Source: Sclerurus mexicanus (taxonomy: Eukaryota; Chordata; Aves; Passeriformes; Furnariidae). From it: a DNA stretch of 64,000 nt. The stretch spans positions 658,548-722,547 of the forward strand of contig VWZF01003613.1 in the NCBI GenBank assembly GCA_013396755.1, in the 5' to 3' direction. Below are positions 11,859-24,854 of the stretch, piece after piece; the first letter of the stretch is position 1; each line of letters begins with the position of its first letter. Below the pieces are notes generated by a model. It made no database searches and was not told the DNA's origin. It worked only from the letters and a program-made list of their open reading frames with translations. The position numbers and the translations under genes were made by a program.

Positions 11859-14800
11859 AGTTAGTTTTTTGATTTTTTTTTTTTAAATAAAGTTACTGCT
11901 GTCATTGACATTTTACTTTTGGTATTTAAAATCTGAGAGAATTTTGTTTATTGCAAATTTTATTAGCTGGTTATTTTTCTATTTAGCTTTAGCTAGCTCT
12001 TTATACTGGAAATAAGAGTAGTTTAGAACAAAAGGGCAATTTTTATTGCAAAGCATGAGTAATACAACAGTACTGATGGTATTTTAGAAAACAGTTGTGT
12101 TGTAAATGAAAAGAGAATTTGTGTAAGCTGCATTTGCATTGGCAAATACATTTGCCTGATTATTGAACAGAATGCTTTTCTTGACGAGAGGAAATAGCCT
12201 GAAGGACCAAATGTATTTTGACATCTCAGAGATTAGCTGATTAATTGTACTTGTGAGGGCAAAGCAGAAGTGAGAAGCGAAGCAGAGACCACAAAAGCAT
12301 CAGAGCTGAATAGGGCAAGTAGTTCTGAGAACGACAAATGGCATCAGGACCTCTGAGTAATATGGATGATCACTCTGATAGATTCTGTCAGCCAATAGAG
12401 TCTGATACTAAGTCATGAAGGCTTTATTCCCTACTGAAATCTGATACTAATAAAATGAAATAATGCTTTTTTCTCAAGTTCTTACCTGCAATGTAAAACT
12501 AATCAAGTCCGAAACTATTTGAAGCAAAAGAGGGCTATAAAGTTGTGGTGCTTGCTATTTCAGCTACAGCTTTATTTTTCTCATACACTGTTTCTCATTT
12601 CCTGCACTTTAGTAGGGTACAGAGGTGTTTCTAAGTAAGAGCAAATAGTGAAGTTGATTCCTACTACTTTTCCTATGAAAATGTAATTACATACATTTTA
12701 TGAATTTTTGTAGCATTGTGTTCTATGATATTCTGCTATGTATGTGCTTCTCATTTGATGCATATAGAAAGCCCACTGTTAGAGCTGAATATACATATAT
12801 AGTAACTTTCCTTTTGTGTATAGTAAGTACGTGAGATAGTGACTCTTTACAGTTATACATATCACCACACCATACAAAAATGTTTCAATATGTGACCAAG
12901 AATTATGAATGTTTTTAATTCAGAATGTCGACAGCTCTTCTCCCATAATAATAATTCACAGGCTATTGTATTGAACTGCATTTTAACAGAAATCAACTCT
13001 AGAACACTCTTTATAAGATTGGCATTGTCAATTGTTATTCCATTCATGTTACCGTAACATTTTGTGAAAATTATATGAAGAACTTATGCTGTAAAACTGC
13101 ATATAATATACAATCTAAAGTGCTTTGAAGCAAGGCAGTACTATTTTATTTTCCCATCTCTTGGTGCTTCATCACTGTCTAATAGTTTTTCTTATCCAGT
13201 GTATTTTGTCCATCCCTGTAAGCACTTACTCTGATGTTAGTCTTCTGTAAGTGGCCTTCAACTCCTATTACATGCCATTGGTTTTTGCTTGCAGTTGTTG
13301 CAAACTCCTGTGTTACTGATGACTTTAGATGCCAGTCTGTTTCCTTCCAGGAACAAAGTGGTTCTTTGCTCTAGAAACTTTGGATCCTTTAGATGCATAA
13401 AATCTACATGTCTCTTTTCATACAAGAAGTTAAACTTTCATGGAGTGGCCTTCAGAAGTGATCCAGAGATTATAAAGCTCAGAGATACTGAAAAACTCTT
13501 TTCAAGTTGTTCATTTCAAAACCAGAATTGAACCTGATTAATACTCCCTCTTCCAGTATGCCTAGAATGTAAAGTAGTGCTGGATTCTATGCACACCCAT
13601 GGTTTCAGGCACAGAATATCCTCTTTTGATCAGCATTTGGACTAGGACAGGAAGATATTAAAATGTAATACAAAAAAAAAGGAGGAAGGGACATGCCTCT
13701 CTTTCTGAGAGTATGTCCTGAATATTCCTCAGTGGTACAAACTTGCTGAAAGAAAACTTCCTTTCTTCTGAGTTTTCAAAGTTGTGTACTAGTTAAAATA
13801 AGAGTCTTTCTTCCTTTAAATGAGGTTAAAACCTTACCCTTCAAGTGAGAGAAATATTCTAAAATGTTTAGAACAGAAATGCTTGCTGAAGTGTATGTCT
13901 GAGTCAAGAAAGATCAAAATCTTTTTATACAGTAGGATTTCTTTATGCCAGAGTCATCTCCACTTCACATTGTTGTTTCCTTATGGATTTCCTTTGTTTC
14001 AGAACTTCTCACAGTGTGAAAAATAAAATATTGCTCCCTGCTTCATTGTTCATGCTATCTTCAGGGCAAACTATGTTTAAAAAATCCGGAGTATCTTTGA
14101 GGCAATGAGCCTTGATGGCACACCATAGACTTTTCCATATTCTTTTTTTTCTGTAAATAAATGTGTTTCTTAATCAGTGTTTAGTTCTGAAAGCAAGATT
14201 GTTAAAATAAAATCAGAAGAGATGTGTCTTTCTACCTATGCAAGACTTTAAATACTGTGGGTTTTTCAAGGTTCTGATCTTGTCAGTCTTCTCTCCAGTA
14301 AGCAGTGTATCAGTTTCACCAGCTGACAGTAGTCACACTCAAGTGTGTGACCAGTAATGCTTAAGTCCTCAACTGAGCTAAATTCATTCTCCTCAGCTTT
14401 TGGAGGCAGAGGGTGGAATCCTGAAAGCATTTTGATAGATGAGCAGAAGGAAGAAAGGCTAGTCTTTTTCCTAAAGTTACTGTTTTCAGAGATCCAAAAT
14501 AGGGAATAACAAAAGGGAAATGATGACATAATCTGGATTAGGGGAACCTGACTAGAATCTGAAACTGGAAAAACTACTTGAAGCCCTCTTCTTTCATGGA
14601 TGGGCACACTTCTGTAATGTTAGTATGCTCACCTCAGGAACAAGTATTCAATTTTTTAACATGTAGTGCTGTCTCATGACCCTTTAGACACCAGGAGGGA
14701 ATTTTTCCTTGGGCGCCATTTTTTTGTAGCCTATGGTGTTCCCACAGTTTTCTTCTTTCATTTTACCAACTTGGGGAAATAGTAAAGCAGGTGCAAAAAA

Positions 14801-16129
14801 AACCTGATGTTATACAGCAGAGCAGTAACTTGGGGCCTGTGACGTTAGTTCTTTGACTGAACTTTAACCCTCAGAAATAAAGGCAGTAAACTCTGTGACA
14901 TCACTTGTAGGACTCCTGGTTTTCTCTGATGGTAAAATCTATTAGGAAACAAATGAAGTCTGTCTTGTATAAGAGATTTCTGGATAATTTTCCGGTGGGT
15001 CCAGTTAATAAGCTTGTTGCTTAGTTGAAATGTTGTCTGCATTCTTTCCACTGTTTTTGTTGCTGGAACAGCTACATTGCTTTCTCAGGATGTTATCATT
15101 CCGTGCCTTCAGCATTGTACTTCCTTTTTTTTTTAGCATGTCTTCCAATATCCTAGTGAAATTTTTGGAAGCCCTTCTGATTTGTGGCTCTCCCATTAAT
15201 ATATGCACCTGTGTCAACTAAGATTTTGCCAAGGGAGCAAAATACTTATACATCATCAAACAGTAGCAGTTTAATAAAAAACAGTAGTCCCTTATAAGGA
15301 ACTGAAGATGCTATCTGTGCCCTAAGTTAATTTCTCACTTTATGACAGTGTTTACTAAAAATCAGTCTTTCATGCTTCAGAAATTAGAATTGCTCCTCTT
15401 AAGGCATTAATTTATGTTTTATTTGAAATCATTTAGTTTTGAAATAGACAGATATAGTTGTTTATTTTGCTAACATGCCTACTTGCTTGCTGTAATTGCA
15501 TAATCTGTAGAATTTTAGTACAGGCTTTGAGTAACCCACTTTGTGATTAATAATCAAATGCCACATACATAAAATGTGTAATTGACTGGCATTCTTTGCT
15601 ATGACTCACTTGGCTAAAATCTCTATTTAGATTGGGTGGGAAGGTGGGAGTTAATTTTTGGGTTAGCAGTAAAATCTAGTTGAAATGATGCCAGATAAAA
15701 TTACAGTAATTTTGAACAACAGGAAGAAGTTTGCTCTCTGTATTCTGTAGTTAAAGTATCCTTTTTTGTTTTTTTTTTAATTGCATTCTTGCTAGTGTGT
15801 TCCCTTTTATTTGAAGTAATTATGTTCACGCCTGATGTAAATACAACAAGTTTTTCTAAACTGTTTTGAAAACAAAGTTTTGAGTGTTTTTTTTCCCCCC
15901 CTATAAATGATGAACTATTTGGCATTGAACTTCAGCACTTAAATGAAAAAATAAAAATACTAAATTTGGATGAAGAGCTGTTGCTATAAATAGGTACTCC
16001 ATTTCCTCTCTAGTGTAAACATTTTTTTCACTTGCTTGAGGCTTTATCAGAGTATATTCCGTTTTAATATATCTGTACTTGATGCACTTATATAAATCGC
16101 TGTCTCTGCAGAGGTTTGATATTAAAATG

Positions 16130-16715
16130 TGTGCTGGTTTTGGCTGGGATAGAGTTAATTTGTTTCCTAGCAGCTAGTATGGGCTGTGTTGTGGATTTGT
16201 GGTGGAAATAGTGTTAATGACACAGGGGTGTTTTTGTCACTTCCAAGTGTCAAGGCCTTTCCTGCCTCACATCCAATCCCACTACAGAGGAGGCTGGGAG
16301 TGCACAGGGAGTTGGGAGGAGACACAGCTGGGACAACTGACCCCCAATGACCACAGGGATATCCCACACCATATGGTGTCATGCTCAGGATATAAAGCTA
16401 GAGGAAGAAGAATAGAGGGGACATTCGGAGTGACCGTTTATATTCCCAAGTCACCATTACACGTGATGGATTCCTTCTTTCCTGGGGATGCTGAACACCT
16501 GCAGCCAGTGAAAAGTGGTGAATGAATTCCTGTTTCTGCTTTGAATTCCTTGTGTGTGCAGCTTTTCCTTTACTTGTTAAACTCTATTATCTCAATCCAC
16601 GAGTTTCTTCACTTTTACCCTTCTGATTACCTTTCTTCTCCCCCATCCCACCAGAAGGGACTGGGCAAGTGGCTCTGGGGAGCCTACGTGCTGGCTGGAA
16701 TTAAACCATGACACA
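16130..16715 (+). mobile_element. Solo LTR of an avian endogenous retrovirus
   Basis: This roughly 585-bp block starts TGTGCTGGTTTTGGCTGGGA and ends …TTAAACCATGACACA. These are bird ERV LTR termini with TG…CA ends, which I recognise from many avian genomes. A TATA-like box, 'ggatataaagc', lies at about 16388-16398, as expected for an LTR promoter. I see no AATAAA within it. No internal retroviral genes adjoin it on either side, so it is a solo LTR, probably left by recombination between two LTRs. The flanking bases show no convincing target-site duplication. It lies in the same orientation as ASCC3 transcription. Confidence 0.75.
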
Positions 16716-18724
16716 GTGAAACTTGAAAGTACTAGTGTACAAATATAAAGGAAAAAAAAAAGTTGTGTAGTTTGGAAATACCATTGTTCCAGACTGCAAC
16801 TAAATACATTAAGAGGAATGGTTGTATGGCTAAGACCAACAGTGTCACCTACAGGTGAATCAAGTATATTTCTTAATTTTTCAAGTAGAAATACCAGACA
16901 CACAAGATAAGAAAGATCCAATTTACTAACTTTCCAGTGAATATCTTAAATCAATTTTGCTGCTTATTCTTGTTATGAAATTGACTGCAACTATGTAATT
17001 CAAAATATTTTTTTGTAATAAGTGCTTGCCAAGAAAACTTTGAAATAGTTTTTAATGTGTATGAAAGATGTTTATTGAGACTATTCTGCCCATTTACTAT
17101 TGAAAATCAAATTACACTGAAAATGCATCTGATTTATGACATTAAAATGCATTTACTGTCTGTGTTTTATACAGGTCAAAATTCATTGTTTATCAATGAT
17201 TCATCTCAGTTCATTGTGACAGAATGTTGCAGAAGTGAATATGAAGGAAAATGTCAAAAATATTGCCTTGAAAAGAATCAAATCAGTAATAATTTTTTGA
17301 ATTTTTGTATGAAAAAGATTGCTCTTAGGTTATTGCATCTGTTACTTCAATACAACATATATTAACAATGCCAGTTTTTTCTGAAAGTAGAATAACATAC
17401 AAACTTAATCTGTTGAGAGGGAACTGTTGTTTTTTAGTCTGTTTTTGAGGCTTCAACATCTTCCTTTCTTTGTTGCTAGGTTTGCAATTATTATTTTTAA
17501 AGAAGCACTTCTTCAATTTTTCATGACTGGCACTAGTTGAATCAAATTCTGTCTTGACCTTTATGTGAAGGACATTTAGTAGTATTGCTGGAGTGATGTG
17601 AATATCCAATGGCAACTGAATCATCACATGAGTTGCAAAGTACTGGTAGCGTTTTAAGCTAGATTGTGAATACTGGTGACATTGTCAGAGAGGCTTCTGA
17701 GTAACACAGATGCATGATTGTGGGAAGAAGAAAGCCTGGTTGGAGCTGCTAAGTTGTTTCCCCACTTCTGCAATAGAATGATGAAGCTCCTGTGGGGAAG
17801 CTGTCTTTGAGCTTTCTATTCCTTTTATGTCACTCAAGTGGGAGATATATATATAAAACTGTTTTTTGGATTCTGAGCTTGGATAGCTTTTTGTAGACTA
17901 TCATATGTTAACTAGTCAGCTATTGTATTTAGAGACCTCAGTGGAAAGTGGTTACCTTACAGAAGATTCAGTAGTAGATTTGAGCCTGTTTCATGTGTCT
18001 TCACAGGCACCAGTTTTGTTTGGTTCTGGTTTTAGTGTGGTTTTTAAGAAAATACTGAAGACAGTGACATTGAAAACCAAACATTACTTCTTCATGTCAA
18101 AGGTGTAGTGATAAGCACAAGATTTTTTTTGCTGCACCTTCCACTTATTTGATCTTGCTTTACTGTGTTTCAGGCAGTCCATCTTAGTTGTATACGTACC
18201 AAGTTGTATTCACTGCTACATCTCTCAAAATGGATAAATGTTACCTTGATTGGGTAACCTTCGTATTGAGTCAGAGGGAGAGAAATTTTCTAGTGTAGGA
18301 GAAAAATTCAAGGGCTTTTAATTCAGCTGAATGCTAATACACATATATTATAGAGCCAGTACTATAGCTGTAATGTCTTCAGTTAGCTTAATGTTTGTGT
18401 CATGCGGCATGACTCCTGAGCTTTAATCTTTTATGAAGAAGTTGGAGTCTTCACTTATTGTGCTTCAGAAACTGCATTGTTTGTAAGGATATTTTATGTA
18501 GGATTATTAAGCAAAGTGATCTAGTGTTGAAAACTGATCAAACAGGATATTACAGCAATATTTTCTACGCTCCTTTGTAAATCATTTAGCGAGTGATACT
18601 AATGAATTCAGTAAGCTACTTCAGTATTTTTAATCTAGATGGAAAACTCAAAGCCTTTCAGACTTTGAGTCTCTAGCAATCCTTTGAATTTCTTATTCCC
18701 ACTCATGCCTCCAAAACCAGGATA

Positions 18725-19871
18725 CTTTCATCCTGATCATCAAGAAGTCAAACCAGAGTGTCAGGAGGCCTGCAGGATGAAAACCAAACATAAAAAGGAA
18801 GCATGCAAGAGGTGGGTGCAGGAACAAGTGACCTGAAAGGTTTGTAGTTGCTATAGCGCATGAAGGGACAAGGTCAGATAAGACAAAGCCCAGGAGCATA
18901 TGTGAAGGGCTTCTGGGGGTGTACAGCAAAAGGAAGACAGGGGAAAGCCTCTGCTGAAAGGAACAGGGTACCTGATGACAAGGGGCATGTAAAAGGCTGA
19001 GGTACTCAATGCTTTCTTTGCTTCAGCCTTTATTGTTAGGACTGGTTTTCAGTAATCCCAGGCCCCTGAGACAAATGGGAAGGTCCACAGAAGGAAAATT
19101 TAACACTTGGTGGAATAAAGTGACGTTAGGGAATGTACAAACAAACTAAGCATAATACAAATTAACGTGATCTGATAAGTTTCACCCACATGTCTTGAGA
19201 GACCTAGTCAAAGTTATGAGGTCTTTCTTGATTGCCTTTGAAAGGTCATGGCGATCCTCTGTCATGGAGCAAAGTGCATCCTCATCAAGTTTGTAGATGG
19301 TGCAAAACTGAGAGGAGTGTTTGGCAGATCAGATGGTTTCACAGTCAGAGGGACTTTAACAGGCTAAAGAAACGGGTCAACATAGATCTCATGAAGTTTC
19401 AGAGATAAATACAATTTCCTACACAGGAGTGGGGGAATAATTCTATGCACCTGTCCAGGCTGGGGGCCAGTCAGCTGGAAAGCAGCTTCCCAGAAAAGAT
19501 AATGAATATTCTGGTGGACAGCAAATTGAAAATGAGCCAGCAATCTCCCCTTCAGTCTGGGCTGCATTTCAGAAGAATGTTGCCAGCAGCTCAAAGGAGG
19601 TGGTCGTTGCTCTCTGCTCAGCCCTGGGGAGGCACATCTGTGGTGCTGCATCCAGTTCTGGGCTCCCTATTAAGAGAGGAACAGGGACAGAGCAAGTTTG
19701 GCAAAAAGCCATGATGGTGGTTAAGGGATAGAACATCCGACACAGGAGGAGCAAGCTGGGGTCATTCAGTCTGTGTATGAAGAAGCTCAGGTGTGATCAG
19801 TGTGTATGAGTGCATTGTGTGTTCATGTGTAATGAAGAATTCCAGCCTTATCCATGCTGTGATTCTGTGAA
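18725..19871 (+). mobile_element. CR1 retrotransposon, internally deleted, 3' end retained
   Basis: The 5' part (about 18.73-19.14 kb) matches the CR1 ORF2 segment between endonuclease and reverse transcriptase, including 'aaaaggctgaggtactcaatgc' and 'aatcccaggcccctgaga'. After 'gaaaggtcatggcga' near 19.25 kb the sequence jumps to the end of the RT domain ('atcaagtttgtagatggtgcaaaactg'). The catalytic core of RT is therefore missing. The 3' portion continues through the C-terminal region and 3' UTR to the canonical terminal 'gattctgtga' at 19861-19870. Many substitutions and small indels mark it as an old, inactive copy. It is sense relative to ASCC3. Confidence 0.88.
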
Positions 19872-22800
19872 AATCAAGATTAGTCTATTTTGATGGAATT
19901 GCCTATTGAATATTTACTGCATGTGTCAGTAAAAGATGAACAAGGAACCATTTTAGACACCATTTTGCCTGTTACGATGTTCCCACGTAATGATTAAAGA
20001 TGACATTTTGTCAAACAAAATTTCAAATTTTCTTTTTTGGTGATGAAAGGCTAATAAGCAGTATGCTTTTCATATTTTTATATGTAAAATTAAGACTAAA
20101 AGTCCTTAAAATACATTGTCTGAATGTCAAATGCTAAATACAATGAATCTCAATAAGTAGCAATAAAGAATGCCTTAACTGAAGTTCTTAAACTAATATC
20201 AGAGGATCTGAAATTGAAATACTTCATGGTATGAACATCTGTATATAAAAAATTAATTAATTTATGAAAAACACCAAGTAAAGTATTACAGGTTTTGTCT
20301 CTGAGGCTTTTTTGGCACTGAGGATGTAATCTTCAGTAAAACTTGGAGAAATGTAATTTTCAGAAGTGTCTATTACCATTAATATTTTACCTATGAAGAA
20401 CTTAGAAGAATCATTTAATTCTGTTTGGTTTAATGGTCTTATAGCTGAAAAGGTTCTGTGCAAAAGGTGTCCACGTGTCTTTAAAATTTCTAAGTAACTG
20501 TTTTGCACTTCCAAATACTTTTTTAAGCACAGTAAATTTTACAGGATGAAAAAGCAGTCTTTTATAGCTAATGCAAATGATGCATTAAGTTAGACCCTTC
20601 TCCCAGAATACAATTTAAATGTACTCAGAAGTCCAATTATCTTTGATTTAGATGTAAAAATTGCAGAATAACAGCTGTGCCTGCTGAGTGAATATTCCTC
20701 TGCAAAAAGATAGCTTATTTGAGCAGAGCTCAGGACAGGTTGCTCAGGGAATGTTTGCCACATTTGGATCTTTTGCAAATTAAACTGCTTCTGGTCAGTT
20801 GAAAATGCAAGTACTTTACGAAGTATCATCAGGGCAATTTACAGTTTAAACTCTAAGTTGTCATTTTGCAAATTACAACATATCTTGTGTTCTTTAGCTT
20901 TTATTGTGACTATTTGTGGAACAAAACCCCACATTATACTTCAAATTAAAACTTAAAAATATGGCAGATCGTCATGCTAAATGACTACATTTAGAGTACA
21001 GCTTTTTCTAAACTACATCACAAAATTCTTAAAGCACCTCTGACACTGAAGAATCACTTTACATGCAATAACTATATTGAAATATACTCTAATTTACAAT
21101 AAAATTGGAGTATATGTCATAGTAGTATGAACTATTCTTAGTATAATAACAAAAGAAGTTTTCTTATACAGTGTCTAATGGTAGGTGTTATAGTATGAAA
21201 TACTAGCAGCCTATGCATTAGTAGAATATTAATCTGTTAATATAGAGTAGACTCTATTATGTTATATATATTTACTTATAATTGAAATTCTAAAGGTGTT
21301 TTTAATTGATGTTTTGAGGATGTTTACATTGTGAGCTGATCTTAAAATTGTATAAAATAGTATGAGAATTAGTCTAATTTGCCCTTCTGAGAAAACAGAT
21401 GTAATACTTGTATTCCATTATTGATAAATATTGCTCTAATTTCATCTTACAGCTCTCTTATCATGGACCTTTCCTATCCTTCTTGGGAAATTTCCTTCAG
21501 GGTTTACCTGTTTTGCTGTTAGACGATTTATTTGGTTTTTAAATAGAAATCTATTTTCAACCTAAATCCTAATCAAATTTTATTACGATTTTTCTTATCT
21601 GAATGTCTGTCTTCCCCAGCCACCTCTGTTTGCTTTTTGAAGACTCTTGCAGTTGTAGTTATCTCTGTTGAGTCACATTTATTTAGCCTAAGCATCAGTT
21701 CATTTAAACTTTTTGTAAAGGTCATGTTTCATTTATGTTTAGTCATTCTCATTTTTGACTTCTGGACTCTCAGTTGGTTTGCACTTCTTGAAATAAGTTG
21801 CCCAGAACATAATGTATTGCCCCAAGATCATACTGCTGCTGAGCAGAGTGGAAGGTTTATTTAGCACGTCCAAATAACAGCATTTTCTTTGAAGGTTTCA
21901 ATTTTTGCAACAGCAGAGCATTTTTGTTCATGTGCAGACTGATCTACTCTTGCTCTTTTCACTGTTCAGCTACTGTCTTGCCAGTTGTTTTACATCCTGC
22001 ATTTGTTGTGATAACTATTCCTAAGGGTCAGATTAATCTATTTTGACTTTCACCATGTAGAAGTTAGGAAACTGGTCTAAACTGGTTGCACAGACTTTTA
22101 GGGGGAACACTATACAGAAAAGACTTCTAAGTCTGATTCATACTTGGATGAAATGACCCAGCTAGTTTTAAGGGTGATTTTGTAAAGTAACGGGTAAGAT
22201 AGGCAAGTCTTATCCTCAGTGTAGAATCTGGAAATTCTTTTACTGACTCATGCATTAATGCATCTGTTCTTTAAGTTGTTAAGACATTTTAAAATTCTTA
22301 CTGCATCCTCCAATGTGTTTACAGATCTGTACAGCATAATATCAGTTTAAAATTTACTGGGTATAATCTTTAGTCTGTCATTAGGATTACTCATGAAAAT
22401 ATGCAGTAGTATTGAGTTGGATAGACTCCTGTGGAATTCTGTGTGATTTAATCCTTTCATTACAACAGCAAACCATTAATATTTCCTATTGGTACTTAAA
22501 GAATTCTGCTGAAATCCCAAGGGAATGCTAGTTTTTAGTTATTGCAACTGGAGAATATAAATCTGACAATCATACTGTAGGTCTGTTACGATCACCTTCA
22601 ACACTGGTTATCATCAATGCTAGTATACATAATTTTCTCTGGAATGTAGACTTGAAAGAAAATCTTGTGAAATCACATTTGCATGCAAGCAAATGAATTG
22701 GTGTTTGAGTTGTGGTTTTGTGAACAGGTGTCACGAAATTGATTTTTAATGCAATATCTGTTTAATATCAGCATCTCAGCTGAACAAAGAAACTTTTCTT

Positions 22801-23061
22801 CATCCTACACGTACTATGCCTCCATATTAGTGATTTGCATTGATTCTTGAAAAAAACTACTTTGAGACAAAAGCACAACTTGCTTCCTCTTGCATACAAA
22901 TCTGTGGTAGGAAATAGAACTGTTGAGTAAAGGCATGTGAGACAGGCTTTTTGGAACAAAATGCCACTGTTGCACTTTGGTCTTTTTTCACTTAATGTTG
23001 GGTTAATCCACATTTTGGGGTACGGCTTGACAGGAGGGGAGGATGGCTGATCTTAAAATGC

Positions 23062-23083
23062 AAATAAATAAATAAATAAATAA
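23062..23083. repeat. (AAAT)n microsatellite
   Basis: About five and a half uninterrupted AAAT units lie in the 30-kb intron. It is a candidate length-polymorphic marker with no other role visible. Confidence 0.9.
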
Positions 23084-24825
23084 GTTACTATGTTGATAGG
23101 AGTTATTCTGGAGTTTTTGTGTTTACAGTTAATGAGATTTGCAAGACCACTGTGATGAGTCTTATAAGTGTTCCAGTATAAATAAGTTGATAAAACTGGG
23201 AGCTGAGGTAGTCTTTTATCTTTGTCTGCGGAAGTTGTGCAACCCAAGCCTAAAGTTTCCTTGTAGAATAGAGGAGTAATGACTTTGAAACCCTTTTTCT
23301 TGCAGGTATGAGAGAAAAAAGTAAAAAGGGAGAAAAAAAACCCAAACCCCCCACAATTAATAAACAAAAAAACCAGCAACTAAGCAACAGTGTTGCATTC
23401 TCTGAAACTTCAAGGCATTTGCAAAAAATGTTCTTGTTCTTACTTTTTCCTTGTAAACAAGCAGTCTTTCCTTCTTAAACAAGCAGTCCATTTTAGCAGA
23501 AATATTTGTATAATGTTGTATAAAAACATACATAAATATATTCTACAGTCATGTTTTGGTTTTTTTTGTTATTCTGCTGTATCTCTGTTAGACATAAAAA
23601 AGGGGGCTGGGGGAGAAGCAAGTGCAAAATAACTGGGAAGATTTGAAAACAGGCAGGCTGAATGCAGTGTCTCAAGAGACAGGCACTTGCTGAAAGTTGT
23701 CAGATCTGATTAAGTGAGCTTTTGGCATCAATCAGACCTGACAGTGGTATATCAGAGGTTAGTAAAGCTATAATTGGTGAACTGATTAACAGCAAAGAGG
23801 AAAAGAGGGCAATGTTTCGGATCAAACTCCTTTAAAACATTTAGATCATTATTTAAGCTTGAAGTCTGAGCAGCTAATTATATATTTTATGGTGTAAGAG
23901 CTAAATTTCACAAAGCGTGCAAGCTGTTCTTCCTCACTGTGGTTTTTAAAATAAGGTTTTTACTGACTTTAAACAGACTGTTTTATCATGGGAAAAAATA
24001 CAGAGAGTAGGTGCTCATACCCTACTGCTATTGTGATCCAAATGTGTATTGTTTTCCATAGTTTCCTCTCAGATTAATGTAACTGCTCCACATGGAAGCT
24101 TCATATTCTCTTAGAAAGAATGTAAAAACTTGAGGGCTTGCACAGTAACAACAAAAAGGTATTTTGCTATCTAATTCATCATACTGACTGGTTGTACTGG
24201 CTTTGTCCGTGTTATTTTGACTGTGTCAGAGTCCATTGTATTGAGGTTTAAAAGTACTATTGGAACTTATAAATGAATTTTGTAATCTCTGGGACATCCA
24301 GGATTGTGCTGAAAGCATAGAATTTTAAACCTTAAGATAGAAACTTAAAAATCTGTTAGTCATAACTGTGAAACTGAATATACAACAAATAAAGTAATAT
24401 TGAAAAAAATCAACACTAAGTGTCAGATGTGTCATAAGTATCTTGCTCTGCTAAGGCAGCATGCTGATACATTGTCAATCAGTTGTCATTTCATTAGATG
24501 GACTGGCTGGGTTCTGCAAAGGAACTAAATCATTGTGGGTTCCTAGGATTAAGTTATAAAATAAAACATGCTGAACAAAGTTATGTTTCTTCAGTTAAAA
24601 AGCCATTTGCCATTTTAATGGCATCTGTTATGTTTTTTCATTGTTCCCTTGTTGATTTCTGTTGTTGATTGGTTATTGTTGTTAGCTTTGGTGACTTACT
24701 TATTGCTGCTATTATGCATCAGTATAATGCACCTCTGTAAGTATTTATAACATCATAAACTCAGTCTTCTATGTAGATACTTCTTTTAAGTGTAGTCTTA
24801 TTATCAAATCCTTCTAAAATGTTTT

Positions 24826-24854
24826 TATATATATGTATATATATATGTATATGT
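24826..24854. repeat. TA-rich simple repeat with interspersed TG
   Basis: This is alternating TA sequence in which ATGTATAT recurs twice, within intron. It is an ordinary low-complexity tract. Confidence 0.85.

Noticed and set aside
11205..16715. The two LTR-like regions as the 5' and 3' LTRs of one provirus
   Set aside because: They differ in sequence, and the 4.3 kb between them is AT-rich intron with no gag, pol or env similarity.
24826..24854. Possible repeat array / CRISPR-like structure
   Set aside because: Simple TA/TG low-complexity sequence with no spacer-repeat architecture. The genome is eukaryotic.
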